Below are positions 8,840 to 17,410 of a stretch of DNA of 64,000 nucleotides, piece after piece. The DNA is from RPQJ01 sp963754535 (GTDB lineage: Bacteria > Pseudomonadota > Gammaproteobacteria > Steroidobacterales > Steroidobacteraceae). The notes under the pieces were generated by a model. It made no database searches. It was given only the letters and a program-made list of their open reading frames with translations, and had not been told where the DNA came from. A program made the translations under genes and the position numbers. The stretch is from contig CAVWGG010000006.1 in the NCBI GenBank assembly GCA_963754535.1, forward strand, positions 261,873-325,872, in the 5' to 3' direction. The first letter of the stretch is position 1; every line of letters begins with the position of its first letter.

Positions 8840-8857
8840 TATTTTCGATACAAAATA
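8840..8857. promoter_or_regulatory. Candidate LysR operator between azoR and lysR
   Basis: The AT-rich divergent intergenic region contains the dyad TATTTT-CGATAC-AAAATA, a perfect 6-base inverted repeat with a 6-base spacer. Its ends fit the T-N11-A style of LysR boxes only loosely. It lies 17 bases upstream of the regulator's ATG at 8874, where an autoregulatory site would be expected. Function is inferred from position and symmetry. Confidence 0.45.
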
Positions 8858-8873
8858 TCTATTGGATCGATCT

Positions 8874-9791
8874 ATGACGACACCCCGGATCACGCTGGAC
8901 CAATGGGCCGCCCTCGTCGCGGTCGTGGAACAAGGGGGGTATGGGCAGGCGTCCGAGTACCTGCACCGCACGCAGTCGACGATCACCTACACGATCAAGA
9001 AGCTGGAGGACCAACTCGGGCTGAAGGTGTTCGAGCGACAAGGCAGGCGCGCTGCACTGACGCCGGCCGGCCAGGTGCTGTATCGCCGCGGCAAGTCGCT
9101 GCTCGACGACGCGGCCCGCATCGAACGCTCGGCCGCGGGGCTCGCGCAAGGCTGGGAGGCGGAACTCCGGCTCGCGGTCGATGCCATCTTCCCGACGTGG
9201 CTGCTGCTCCGCGCACTCGCCGCTTTCGGGCACGAGCACCCCGACATCCGCATCGAACTGATCGAGGCCGTGCTCGGCGGCGTGGAAGAAGCGATCACCG
9301 AAGGCCGAGTCGATTTCGTCATCGGCACGCTCGTGCCGGGCGGCTTCCTCGGCGACGCACTGATGCAGGTGCGCTTCGTTTGCGCGGCAGCGCCGTCACA
9401 CCCACTGCACCAGCTGGGCCGGCCCGTCGAACTGGAAGACCTGCGCGCGCACCGCCACCTTGTCGTGCGCGATTCAGGCGCGCGTCGCAGTCGTTCTGGC
9501 GGCTGGCTGAACGAACGGCGCTGGACCGTCTCGAACAAGGCGACGTCGATCCGTGCGGCGTGCATGGGACTGGGCTTTGCCTGGTACGCGGAGGAGAACA
9601 TTCGCGAAGAACTGGAGACCGGCTCGCTCAAGCGCTTGCCGCTGACCGAAGGTGCCGAGCGTTTTGCCACGCTGTATCTCGTGTACGCGGACCGCGTCGC
9701 CGCCGGTCCCGGCACGCGACGACTGGTCGAAATCATCCACGCACACGTGGCGGACAACTGTCACGTCGCCGACGAGTCCGCCCACCCGTAG
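8874..9791 (+). CDS. LysR family transcriptional regulator
   Basis: The product has an N-terminal winged helix-turn-helix (residues about 5-65) with the family pattern LDQWAALVAVVEQGGYGQAS, RTQSTITYTIKKLEDQLG and LFxR-type KVFERQGRRAALTPAGQ. A periplasmic-binding-like co-inducer domain follows from about residue 90, with ELRLAVDAIFPTWLLL. It probably senses a small aromatic or electrophilic ligand and controls the divergent azoR. A TTG at 8862 is also in frame, but the ATG at 8874 gives the normal LysR N-terminus. The C-terminal end overlaps nothing; the GST-like gene starts 9 bases later on the same strand. Confidence 0.9.
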   Translation: MTTPRITLDQWAALVAVVEQGGYGQASEYLHRTQSTITYTIKKLEDQLGLKVFERQGRRAALTPAGQVLYRRGKSLLDDAARIERSAAGLAQGWEAELRLAVDAIFPTWLLLRALAAFGHEHPDIRIELIEAVLGGVEEAITEGRVDFVIGTLVPGGFLGDALMQVRFVCAAAPSHPLHQLGRPVELEDLRAHRHLVVRDSGARRSRSGGWLNERRWTVSNKATSIRAACMGLGFAWYAEENIREELETGSLKRLPLTEGAERFATLYLVYADRVAAGPGTRRLVEIIHAHVADNCHVADESAHP

Positions 9792-9800
9792 ACTGCTGGC

Positions 9801-10757
9801 ATGCGCCTCCGTGATCCCCGCGTCATTCACCTGCTCGCCCTCTACGCGCTGCCCGTTGCCGTGGCTGCAGCCGGCTGGGGCGTGCCGGCGGCCATCGGTA
9901 CCGCCGTGGCAGCCTTTTTGCTCGGCGTCGCTGCGCGGTTGTTCGTCTCGTTGCGCGCGCTGCGCCAACCGGAGCGGCCGCTGCGCCTGCACACGATCAC
10001 GTTTTCGCACTACGCCGAGAAAGTCCGTTGGTGCCTCGATCGGCTGGGCGTGCCCTATGAAGAAGTGCCGAACGTCGGCGTGCTCGGCGTCCTGCTGACG
10101 GGCCGCACCGTGCCGTGGCTCGAGGTTCCGCCCGGCCTGACTCGCATCAGCGACTCACCGCGCATCCTGCGTTACCTGTGGGGTGAATACGCGGGACGCC
10201 TGCCCGGCGCTCGCACGTGGTTTCTCGAGCCGACACCGGCTGCACTCGAACTCGAGGCAAAGCTCGACCGGCGCCTCGGCAACGACGTGCGTGTCTGGCT
10301 CTACGATCACTTGCTGCGCGACGCCGGCCTGAGCTTTCGCTCGTGGGGCATCGAAGAGCCCGCCATTCCACGCTGGCAACGTGCCCTGCTGATGGCGTTG
10401 CGGCCGGTGTTGGCCTTTGCAGTACGGCGGATGCTGGGCGTAACACCTGCACGCGCAGCCCGGGCCCGGGAAAGGACGCTCGAAACCTTCGCCGCCGTAG
10501 ACCAGCTGCTCGCAGACGGCCGGCGGTACCTGACCGGCGAAACGCTGACGTTCGCCGACATCACGTTTGCGAGCCTCGGAGCGCTGGCGGTATTGCCGCC
10601 CGAATACCCGGGTAATCGGCTGGGTGGCCGCCGCATGTCAGTGGCGGACATCCGCGACCCCGCCTGGCGCGCCGAGGTCGAAGAACTCCGGGCGCGGCCG
10701 TCCGGCCAGTTCATCCTGCGCCTGTACCGCGAAGAACGGACTCCGCGCGCCGAATGA
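9801..10757 (+). CDS. Membrane-anchored glutathione S-transferase-like protein
   Basis: The 318-residue protein begins with two hydrophobic segments (about residues 8-50, IHLLALYALPVAVAAAGW and TAVAAFLLGVAARLF). A thioredoxin-fold GST N-terminal domain follows, containing LHTITFSHYAEKVRWCLDRLGVPYEEV, VPWLEVPPG and the SDSPRILRYL segment that normally holds the glutathione-binding Ser. An all-helical C-terminal GST domain ends with YLTGETLTFADITFASLGAL. Membrane anchoring of a GST fold is less usual. The natural electrophile is unknown. It follows the LysR gene closely and could be co-transcribed with it. Confidence 0.8.
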   Translation: MRLRDPRVIHLLALYALPVAVAAAGWGVPAAIGTAVAAFLLGVAARLFVSLRALRQPERPLRLHTITFSHYAEKVRWCLDRLGVPYEEVPNVGVLGVLLTGRTVPWLEVPPGLTRISDSPRILRYLWGEYAGRLPGARTWFLEPTPAALELEAKLDRRLGNDVRVWLYDHLLRDAGLSFRSWGIEEPAIPRWQRALLMALRPVLAFAVRRMLGVTPARAARARERTLETFAAVDQLLADGRRYLTGETLTFADITFASLGALAVLPPEYPGNRLGGRRMSVADIRDPAWRAEVEELRARPSGQFILRLYREERTPRAE

Positions 10758-10767
10758 CCCTGCCCGT

Positions 10768-10796
10768 TTGACCGCGACGAGGCCGCCGCGCACAAT
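10768..10796 (+). promoter_or_regulatory. Candidate sigma-70 promoter for the marR efflux operon
   Basis: TTGACC (10768-10773) and CACAAT (10791-10796) are separated by 17 bases and lie upstream of the marR ATG at 10830. Just downstream, CTGC-CTGA-GCAG at 10800-10811 is a small dyad that could take part in MarR binding. Both calls rest on sequence resemblance alone. Confidence 0.35.
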
Positions 10797-10829
10797 TATC
10801 TGCCTGAGCAGTCACCGCCCAGGCTGACA

Positions 10830-11450
10830 ATGCCCGAGCAGCATTACCGACCCCAGACCTACCGTTCACGTGACAGCGTCGGCTACTTGATCCGCCGTCT
10901 GTACACGCTGTTGCTCGCCCGCTTCGAGGGCGCGCTGGCGCAGGCCGACTTCACGCTGACGCAATGGATCGTGCTGATCCAGTTGCGCGACGGGATATCG
11001 CGCACGGCTTCCGACCTGGCGAGCGACCTGGACCACGACAGCGGCGCGCTGACGCGCGTCCTGGACCAGCTCGAGCGACGCGGCTTCCTGAGCCGCCGGC
11101 GCAGTTCGCAGGACCGCCGGATCGTGGAGCTCGAGCTGACCCCGGCCGGCAAGGCGATTGCCGAGGAACTGCTGCCGCTCGTCGTCGAACAGACCAATGT
11201 CGCGCTTGCCCCGCTCTCGAAATCGGAGTTCGCGCAGCTGCACGACTACCTCGTGCGCCTGCTCACGCACGCGCAGGCGGCAGACGCTGGAAGCGAGTCG
11301 TTGGCGTCTCGACGGAGCGCAATGGCCAGGCAGGGAGCGCAGCGAGCGACGCCTCGCCAACAAGCACGCAAGGCCGCCAAGTCATCGTCGAAGTCGTCAT
11401 CGAAGTCGACGGGGGTGCGTCGCGCCTCCCCCCGGGCCGTCAAGCAATGA
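10830..11450 (+). CDS. MarR family transcriptional regulator
   Basis: The winged-helix MarR core spans residues about 10-145: a dimerisation helix SVGYLIRRLYTLLLARFEGAL, a recognition helix region with DLASDLDHDSGALTRVLDQLERRGFLSRRRS, and the wing SQDRRIVELELTPAG. An unusual basic, Ser/Lys-rich tail of about 50 residues (KAAKSSSKSSSKSTGVRRAS) follows the core and may add non-specific DNA contacts. The stop overlaps the start of the outer membrane factor gene by four bases (ATGA), so this is the first gene of a four-gene drug-efflux operon that it probably represses, as MprA/EmrR does for emrAB. Confidence 0.92.
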   Translation: MPEQHYRPQTYRSRDSVGYLIRRLYTLLLARFEGALAQADFTLTQWIVLIQLRDGISRTASDLASDLDHDSGALTRVLDQLERRGFLSRRRSSQDRRIVELELTPAGKAIAEELLPLVVEQTNVALAPLSKSEFAQLHDYLVRLLTHAQAADAGSESLASRRSAMARQGAQRATPRQQARKAAKSSSKSSSKSTGVRRASPRAVKQ

Positions 11451-12883
11451 GCGCAGTTCGCTTTTCATCGTTCTCCATGTGTTCGCTTGCAGCGCTGGTC
11501 GCGACGGCCGTGCTGCTCGCGGCCTGCGTCAGTGACCCGGTCAACAGCGCGCACGAGAAGCCGCTGGCGGCGAGCGACATAGGCTTGTCGGGTCCAGCCA
11601 TTGCGCCGCGTACGGACGATGCCTGGTGGCACGCGTTCGCCGACCCGCAACTGGACCAGTTGATCGCGACGGCAGTCGCGCGCAATCCGGGTCTCGCCGG
11701 ATCGCTGTCCCGGGTTCGCATCGCCAGCGAACAGGCCGTCGCGGCCCACGCGTCCGAGCTGCCCCAGGTCGCGTTCGATGGTTCCGTGACCCGCGAGCGC
11801 TTCAGCGAAAACTATATCTTTCCGCCTCCTTATGGCGGCGGCACCTACTGGGAAGGCCGCCTCGGCTTCAACGTGGACTGGCGCCTCGATTTCTGGGGGC
11901 GCCAGGCAGCGCTGGTCGAGCAAGCCGGCCGCAGTGCGGAAGCCGTCGCGCTCGATGCAGCCAGCGCTGAACTGCTGCTCTCGAGTTCCGTCGCCCACGC
12001 ATACCTGGAGTACGCGCGTGCACGACGTCTCGAGGCCGTTGCGCTGCAAGCGCAGGCCCAGCGCCGCGCGCTGCTTGACTTGACGACGCAACGCGTCGGC
12101 GCGGGACTCGACACCAACGCCGAACTGCGCGCCGCCGAAAGCAACCTCGAACTGAGTGCCGTCGACATCGAGCAGGCGCGGCTCGCGGCCACGCTCGCGC
12201 GCAACGCACTGACCACGCTTACGGGCGGCAGCGCGGCAGCGGCGCCCGAGCTGGCCATGCCCGCGATTGAGTTCGATTCTGCGTTGCCGTTGCCTGCCAC
12301 ATTGCCCGCTGACCTCCTGGCACACCGGCCCGATGTCCGCGCGGGGCAGGCGCGGATCGCGGCCGCCATCGCTGGCCGTGCGGCGGCGCAAGCAAACTTC
12401 TATCCGAACGTCGACCTCGTCGGGTTCGTTGGCGTCGTGGGACTCGGTCTCGACGAATTGTTGCAGGGCAATTCGAACCAGTGGTCCGTGGGCCCGGCCG
12501 TTCACCTGCCCATCTTCGACGCAGGCCGGCTGAAGGCCGAATACCGCCGCACCGGGGCCGAACTCGACGCAGCCATCGCCAGCTACAACGATACGGTCTT
12601 GCGCTCCGTGCGCGAAGCCGCCGACCAGTCCGCGCGGCTGCGTTCCTTCGAGCTCCAACTCGACGCCCAGCAGCGTGCGTTGGTCGCCGCCGAACAGTCC
12701 TACGACCTCGCTACGCAGCGGTATTCAGCGGGCCTGGCCAGCCAGGTCGCCGTCCTCAACGCCGAGACCCAGGTGCTTGCCGCACGCCGGCAACGCACCC
12801 AGATGCTGGCCGACCGCACGTCCGCGCGCATTGCGCTGCTGGTCGCGCTCGGCGGCCACTTTTCGCAGGAGCCTGCCCGATGA
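11447..12883 (+). CDS. NodT-type outer membrane efflux lipoprotein
   Basis: This TolC/NodT-family outer membrane factor starts at the ATG overlapping the marR stop. It has a lipoprotein signal with lipobox LLAAC, followed by the family's WWHAFADPQLDQLIATA and RNPGL. Two repeated coiled-coil/strand units follow, with WRLDFWGRQ and, in the second repeat, LLAHRPDVRAGQARIAAA and FYPNVDL. The protein should trimerise to form the outer membrane channel for the HlyD and MFS partners encoded next. The stop codon overlaps the HlyD start by four bases, so translational coupling is likely. Confidence 0.92.
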   Translation: MSAVRFSSFSMCSLAALVATAVLLAACVSDPVNSAHEKPLAASDIGLSGPAIAPRTDDAWWHAFADPQLDQLIATAVARNPGLAGSLSRVRIASEQAVAAHASELPQVAFDGSVTRERFSENYIFPPPYGGGTYWEGRLGFNVDWRLDFWGRQAALVEQAGRSAEAVALDAASAELLLSSSVAHAYLEYARARRLEAVALQAQAQRRALLDLTTQRVGAGLDTNAELRAAESNLELSAVDIEQARLAATLARNALTTLTGGSAAAAPELAMPAIEFDSALPLPATLPADLLAHRPDVRAGQARIAAAIAGRAAAQANFYPNVDLVGFVGVVGLGLDELLQGNSNQWSVGPAVHLPIFDAGRLKAEYRRTGAELDAAIASYNDTVLRSVREAADQSARLRSFELQLDAQQRALVAAEQSYDLATQRYSAGLASQVAVLNAETQVLAARRQRTQMLADRTSARIALLVALGGHFSQEPAR

Positions 12884-14046
12884 ACTCGCCCGAAGCCGCG
12901 GTCGCCGCGGCCGACACTCCCAACGGCAAGCGCAAGCGCGGGCTGCTGCTGCTCGCCGCAATCGTGCTGATCGCCGGCGTCGCGTGGTTCGCCTGGTGGT
13001 ACACCCATGCACGCTGGTATGTGTCGACGGAGGACGCGTACTCAGGCGCGACGATCGTGCAGGTGACGTCGGAAATTGCAGGGACCGTGCGCACCGTGCA
13101 CCCGCGCGAGACGGAATCGGTGACTGCCGGTCAACCGCTCATCGAGTTCGATCCGGCCGATGCCCGGATCGCAATGCAAGCCGCGGTCGCGGACCTCGGC
13201 GCAACCGTGCGGCAGGTGCGTGGCACCTACCCGCAGACGGGACGGTTGCAGGCGCAGATTTCGGCGCGCGAAACCGATCTCGCCCGCGCGCGTGACGACC
13301 TGCGCCGCCGGCAATCGATTGCCGCGGGTGGCGCGGTCTCGACCGAAGAACTGGCGCACGCACGCGAGGTCGTCGCCGGGGCCGAAGCGGCGCTGCGCTC
13401 AGCGCGCGAGGACCTGAAGGTCGCGCTGGCGCAGACGGGCGGCATCGAGGCATCGCGCCACCCGCAGGTGATGCGGGCTGTCGCCAAGGTGCGGGAAGCG
13501 GCCCTCGCGCTCGAACGGACGCGGATCACCGCCCCGGTGAATGGCGTCGTCGCCCGCAAGGGCGTGCAACTCGGGCAGCGCGTAAATGCCGGCACGCCAT
13601 TGCTGGCGATCGTCGAACTCGACGATGCGTGGGTCGACGCGAACTTCAAGGAAGTCCAGCTGCAGCACATGCGCATCGGCCAGCCGGTCGAGCTGAAGTC
13701 CGACCTCTACGGTGACGACGTGATCTATCACGGACGCGTCAAGGGTTTCTCGCCCGGCACCGGGGCCGCATTTGCATTGCTGCCTGCACAGAACGCATCG
13801 GGCAACTGGATCAAGATCGTGCAGCGCGTGCCTGTCCGCATCCAGCTCGTCCCGAGTGAGATCGCCGACCATCCGCTGCGGGTCGGGCTCTCGATGCACG
13901 CGCAGGTCGACCTGCACGACCAGAGCGGCCCGGTGCTGGCCGAGCCGACCAGTGCGGTCGCGGCGACCATGGCCGACCGACCCGAGCGCGACGAGCAGGT
14001 CGACGCGATGATCGAGCGCGTCATCGCCGAGAACTCCGGCCACTGA
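12880..14046 (+). CDS. EmrA-like HlyD membrane fusion protein
   Basis: This periplasmic adaptor has one N-terminal membrane helix (LLLLAAIVLIAGVAWFAWWY) followed by YVSTEDAYSGATIVQVTSEIAG, the classic EmrA barrel-sandwich entry. An alpha-helical hairpin (about residues 90-200) and a return lipoyl half with RITAPVNGVVARKGVQLGQRV and WVDANFKEVQL complete the pattern. It bridges the inner membrane MFS pump and the NodT channel. The start overlaps the upstream stop (ATGA) and the MFS gene follows after 13 bases. Confidence 0.93.
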   Translation: MNSPEAAVAAADTPNGKRKRGLLLLAAIVLIAGVAWFAWWYTHARWYVSTEDAYSGATIVQVTSEIAGTVRTVHPRETESVTAGQPLIEFDPADARIAMQAAVADLGATVRQVRGTYPQTGRLQAQISARETDLARARDDLRRRQSIAAGGAVSTEELAHAREVVAGAEAALRSAREDLKVALAQTGGIEASRHPQVMRAVAKVREAALALERTRITAPVNGVVARKGVQLGQRVNAGTPLLAIVELDDAWVDANFKEVQLQHMRIGQPVELKSDLYGDDVIYHGRVKGFSPGTGAAFALLPAQNASGNWIKIVQRVPVRIQLVPSEIADHPLRVGLSMHAQVDLHDQSGPVLAEPTSAVAATMADRPERDEQVDAMIERVIAENSGH

Positions 14047-14059
14047 GCGCGGAGCCGGC

Positions 14060-15613
14060 ATGCCGAACGCCGCAGCCAATCGCGCGCTGATCACGCTGCC
14101 GAACGGCACGCGCGGACTGACCGCGTTCGCGCTTGCGCTCGGCACGTTCATGCAGGTACTCGACACGACCATCGCAAACGTGTCGCTGCCGACGATCGCG
14201 GGCTCGCTGGGCGTGAGCCCGAACCAGGGAACCTGGATCATCACGTCGTTCGCGGTGGCCAACGGCATCTCGGTGCCGCTCACGGGCTGGCTGATGCAGC
14301 GCTTCGGGGTGGTCCGCACGTTCGTGGTCAGCGTCATGCTGTTCACGCTGGCCTCGTTCCTGTGCGGCATGGCGTGGAGCTTCGAATCGCTGATCGCCTT
14401 TCGCGTGCTGCAGGGCGCTGCCTCGGGCCCGATGATCCCCGGCTCCCAGACGCTGCTGATGTCGATCTTCCCAGCCTCGCGGCGCGGCATGGCGCTCGCG
14501 ATCTGGTCGATGACGACGCTGGTCGCGCCGATCATGGGGCCGCTGCTGGGTGGCTACATCTCCGACGAGTACTCGTGGCCGTGGATATTCCTGATCAACG
14601 TGCCGTTCGGCCTGCTTACCGCCTTCGTCTGCTGGCGCTCACTGCACAAACAGGAGACGGCGACCCGGGCGATCCCGGTCGACGGCATCGGCCTGGCCAT
14701 GCTCGTCGTGTGGGTAGGCGCGCTGCAGATCATGCTGGACACGGGCAAGGACGAAGGCTGGTTCGATTCGACGCAGATCATCGTGCTGTCGCTCGTCTCG
14801 CTGGTCGGCTTCATCGCCTTCATGATCTGGCAGTACTACGAAGAACATCCCATCATCGACCTGAGCTTCTTCCGCAACCGCAACTTCACGGTGGGCGTGT
14901 TCCTCACCTGCGTCGGGTACGCGGTCTTCTTCGCCAACGTCGTGATCCTGCCGCTATGGCTGCAGACGCAACTCGGCTACACGGCAACCTGGGCAGGCCT
15001 CGTGCAGGCGCCTGCCGGAGTGATGGCGCTGCTGTTGTCGCCCTTCATTGGGCGCCTGGTCAATCGCTATGACGCGCGCTGGTTCGCGTCCATCGCGTTC
15101 GTCGCGCTCGGGCTCGGCGTGTACCTGCGCGCACAGCTCAACTCGCAGGCGGCGTTCGTGGATTTCATGATCCCGATGATCGTGCAGGGCGTCGCCATGG
15201 CGTTCTTCTTCGTCGCGGTGATCACGCTGCAGCTCGACGGCATCCCGCCGCAGCGCATTCCCGCGGCAACCAGCATCTCGAATTTCCTGCGCATCACGGC
15301 CGCGGCGTTCGCAACGTCGATCGCAACCACGACCTGGGACAACCGTGCGGCGCTGCACCAGAGCCGGTTGGCGGAATCCTCGGATCTGTACGACCCGACG
15401 CTCCAGCATTTCCTCGGCACTCTGCAGGGTGCGGGCCTCAGCAGCGACCAGGCGGTGGGTGCGCTCACCCGCGGCATGGTCGAGCAGTCGTACATGCTGT
15501 CGTCGCTGGACGTCTTCTGGGCGTCGACGTGGCTGGCGCTGGCGCTCGTGCCGCTCGTCTGGCTCACGCGCCGGCCGCAGGTGGCCAGCGGCATCGCCGC
15601 CGCGGCCGAGTAA
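14060..15613 (+). CDS. EmrB/QacA-type MFS multidrug transporter (DHA2)
   Basis: The 517-residue proton-coupled exporter has 14 predicted membrane segments. The DHA2 motif LDTTIANVSLPTIAGSLG lies in helix 1, GWLMQRFGVVRTF is motif A, and helix 5 carries GPLLGGYISDEYSWPWIF, the motif C region typical of EmrB. The preceding MarR, NodT and HlyD genes complete a tripartite EmrAB-TolC-like pump for hydrophobic toxicants or drugs. A GCGGAG ribosome site precedes the ATG. It is the last gene of the operon; the next gene is on the opposite strand. Confidence 0.93.
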   Translation: MPNAAANRALITLPNGTRGLTAFALALGTFMQVLDTTIANVSLPTIAGSLGVSPNQGTWIITSFAVANGISVPLTGWLMQRFGVVRTFVVSVMLFTLASFLCGMAWSFESLIAFRVLQGAASGPMIPGSQTLLMSIFPASRRGMALAIWSMTTLVAPIMGPLLGGYISDEYSWPWIFLINVPFGLLTAFVCWRSLHKQETATRAIPVDGIGLAMLVVWVGALQIMLDTGKDEGWFDSTQIIVLSLVSLVGFIAFMIWQYYEEHPIIDLSFFRNRNFTVGVFLTCVGYAVFFANVVILPLWLQTQLGYTATWAGLVQAPAGVMALLLSPFIGRLVNRYDARWFASIAFVALGLGVYLRAQLNSQAAFVDFMIPMIVQGVAMAFFFVAVITLQLDGIPPQRIPAATSISNFLRITAAAFATSIATTTWDNRAALHQSRLAESSDLYDPTLQHFLGTLQGAGLSSDQAVGALTRGMVEQSYMLSSLDVFWASTWLALALVPLVWLTRRPQVASGIAAAAE

Positions 15614-15636
15614 GTCGCCCGTAACCGCGGCGGGAC

Positions 15637-15852
15637 TCACTCCTCCGGTTCGTTTTCTTCGGCGCTCCAGCGCTTGCGGTGCTCGTGTTCCGCGGCGGCA
15701 CGAACGCCCGCATGCCGGTTCGACAGCAGCAAAGACGAGGGATCGCAGACGCGCGCGCGGATGACGCCCAGGTCCACGGCCGCGTCGAACAGGCTCGGGT
15801 ACCAATGGGCCCAGTCCGGAAAGAGTTCCTCGACTCGCTCACGCAACGTCAT
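15637..15852 (-). CDS. Small hypothetical protein
   Basis: The 71-residue protein begins TLRERVEELFPDWAHWYPSLF and ends in a charged tail HRKRWSAEENEPEE. It has no signal peptide or membrane segment, and no family was recognised. The aromatic-rich N-terminal half and charged C-terminus suggest a soluble cytoplasmic protein. No ribosome site is obvious. It lies between the MFS gene and the PA2778-like gene, 44 bases downstream of the latter on the same strand. It may not be a real gene, although the frame is free of competing candidates. Confidence 0.45.
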   Translation of the reverse strand: MTLRERVEELFPDWAHWYPSLFDAAVDLGVIRARVCDPSSLLLSNRHAGVRAAAEHEHRKRWSAEENEPEE

Positions 15853-15896
15853 GGGCGAAGTCTAAACCGGCTTGCGGGCGAATTCCGCAGCCAAGA

Positions 15897-16907
15897 TCAG
15901 TGGGCCGTAAACTGTGCGCATTCCGCGGTTGTGCGGGCCGGTTGCGGCACCCCCTGCGCCGAAAGGTCACGCTCGGTCTGCTGCAGCACGGGTTGCAGCG
16001 GATCGTCGGCTGCCACGTGCAGCCTGCCCTGCTGCAACGCGAGGCGTGCGACTTCGGGACAACCCAGGCGTACCAGTGCCTCGGCCCGATTGTTGAGCGC
16101 CGCCGCCTGCGAGGGATCGTCGGCAAGGACGGCACGGTACCAATGCTCCGCGTCGACCCAGTCGCCGGCAGCGGCGGCCAGGTTGCCGAGCCCGACACGA
16201 GGGAGCGCCGCCTCGGGCCAGAACTTCACGGCGGCCGCATACGCAGCCTTGGCGGCTTCGGGATTGCGCGCGGTCTCGAGCGCGGCCGCCGCACGCATGT
16301 AGCGCACCGGATCCGGACGCGCCGGCAACGTACCGGGTTCGAGCAGCACGAGTCCCCATCGACCGCCCCGATCCCAGGTCGATTCGAACAAGGTTGAACG
16401 CATTGCGAGGCGGTCGTCAGTGCCGGAGCGCAGCAGCACCTGCCCTCGCGACTTGTCGTAACCAAAGACGACGGCATAGTGCCAATAGGGCCAAGGACCC
16501 GCGCCGAGCTGCTGCAGCACGAGAACCGGCCGCCCCGCCGCAACCTCCGACAGCAGGTCGGACACGGACGGGCCGACTTCGTAGGCGAGCAAACCACGCT
16601 CGCGCGCGGCAGCCGCAAGCTCGGGCTGCAGCGAACCTTCGCGGCCGGGCAGGTAGACCTCAGCCGCCAGCATCGATGGATCGACGGCGTGCCCCGCCGC
16701 ACCGAGCACCGTAGCCAGCGCCGCAGGGCCGCATTGATGTTCGGTCTGCGGATGGAAGGGTGTGGCCGTGAGCTCAACCTGCGCTGGCAACCCGGCCGGC
16801 AGCTGCGCCAGTCGCGACGGACCCGCGCAACCGACGAGCAGCAGCGACGCCGGCAGCAGCGCAAGCGCGGCCCACGCACGTCCGCGACTCAAGGTCGAGG
16901 TGGGCAA
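15897..16907 (-). CDS. PA2778-family cysteine peptidase lipoprotein with TPR
   Basis: The product is a lipoprotein (lipobox LLVGC) with a papain-like C39-type domain at residues about 45-190. QTEHQCGPAALATVL supplies the Gln and catalytic Cys, and WPYWHYAVVFGYD supplies the His. A C-terminal tetratricopeptide region (about 200-320) contains PRVGLGNLAAAAGDWVDAE and NNRAEALVRLG. The pattern matches the PA2778 family, whose substrate is unknown. The only usable start in this frame is a TTG at 16907, directly after the stop of the PA2779-like gene. The two genes form a conserved pair, so the products probably act together in the periplasm or at the membrane. Confidence 0.85.
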   Translation of the reverse strand: MPTSTLSRGRAWAALALLPASLLLVGCAGPSRLAQLPAGLPAQVELTATPFHPQTEHQCGPAALATVLGAAGHAVDPSMLAAEVYLPGREGSLQPELAAAARERGLLAYEVGPSVSDLLSEVAAGRPVLVLQQLGAGPWPYWHYAVVFGYDKSRGQVLLRSGTDDRLAMRSTLFESTWDRGGRWGLVLLEPGTLPARPDPVRYMRAAAALETARNPEAAKAAYAAAVKFWPEAALPRVGLGNLAAAAGDWVDAEHWYRAVLADDPSQAAALNNRAEALVRLGCPEVARLALQQGRLHVAADDPLQPVLQQTERDLSAQGVPQPARTTAECAQFTAH

Positions 16908-16925
16908 TGCAGCCGTGCCGGTGCG

Positions 16926-17300
16926 TCAGGTCTTCTTGAAGATGTCGATCACGCCGACGAGTTCGAGGATGATCAGGATCACGAAAACGATGCCGATGAC
17001 CGCAAGGGCATCACCGCCTGCCGGCATCTGCTCCATGCGATCGGCCAGCGAGCGCAGTTCGGAGTCCGTGAGACGCGCGACACGCGCATCGACCGCCGAC
17101 GGGTCCACGCCCATGGCTTGCATCTGGCTTCGCACCTGCTCGCGCGCGAGCGCCGAGTTCACGGCCGCGAGGTCCTGCGCGCGCGTGCCTGAAGCCTCGA
17201 CTGCTTGCAGCGTGCCGACGAGAGCAGCCTGGGAAACCTGCGGCGACGCAAGGTTCAGCAAGGCCAGGCAAAGCGCGTAAATGAAGAACCTGTTCCGCAT
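16926..17300 (-). CDS. PA2779-family membrane protein
   Basis: This 124-residue protein starts at the ATG at 17300 behind GGAGGATGAC. It has an N-terminal signal segment (FFIYALCLALLNLA), a soluble middle with SALAREQVRSQMQAMGVDP and ARVARLTDSELRSLADRMEQMPAGG, and a C-terminal membrane helix AVIGIVFVILIILELVGVIDIF ending in KKT. This organisation and the D/E..L..R.E..PAG pattern are those of the PA2779 family. The middle part carries two short helices likely to face the periplasm. It is immediately followed by the PA2778-like peptidase, and it may be that enzyme's partner or substrate. Confidence 0.88.
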   Translation of the reverse strand: MRNRFFIYALCLALLNLASPQVSQAALVGTLQAVEASGTRAQDLAAVNSALAREQVRSQMQAMGVDPSAVDARVARLTDSELRSLADRMEQMPAGGDALAVIGIVFVILIILELVGVIDIFKKT

Positions 17301-17410
17301 GTCATCCTCCAGAAACCGGCCGATCGAGCAAAATATAGCGTAGGGAACCACGTCCGCATACTAAGCGCGGCGTTCTCCTACGCACGGGGACGCAGTTCTC
17401 GATTCGGCGT

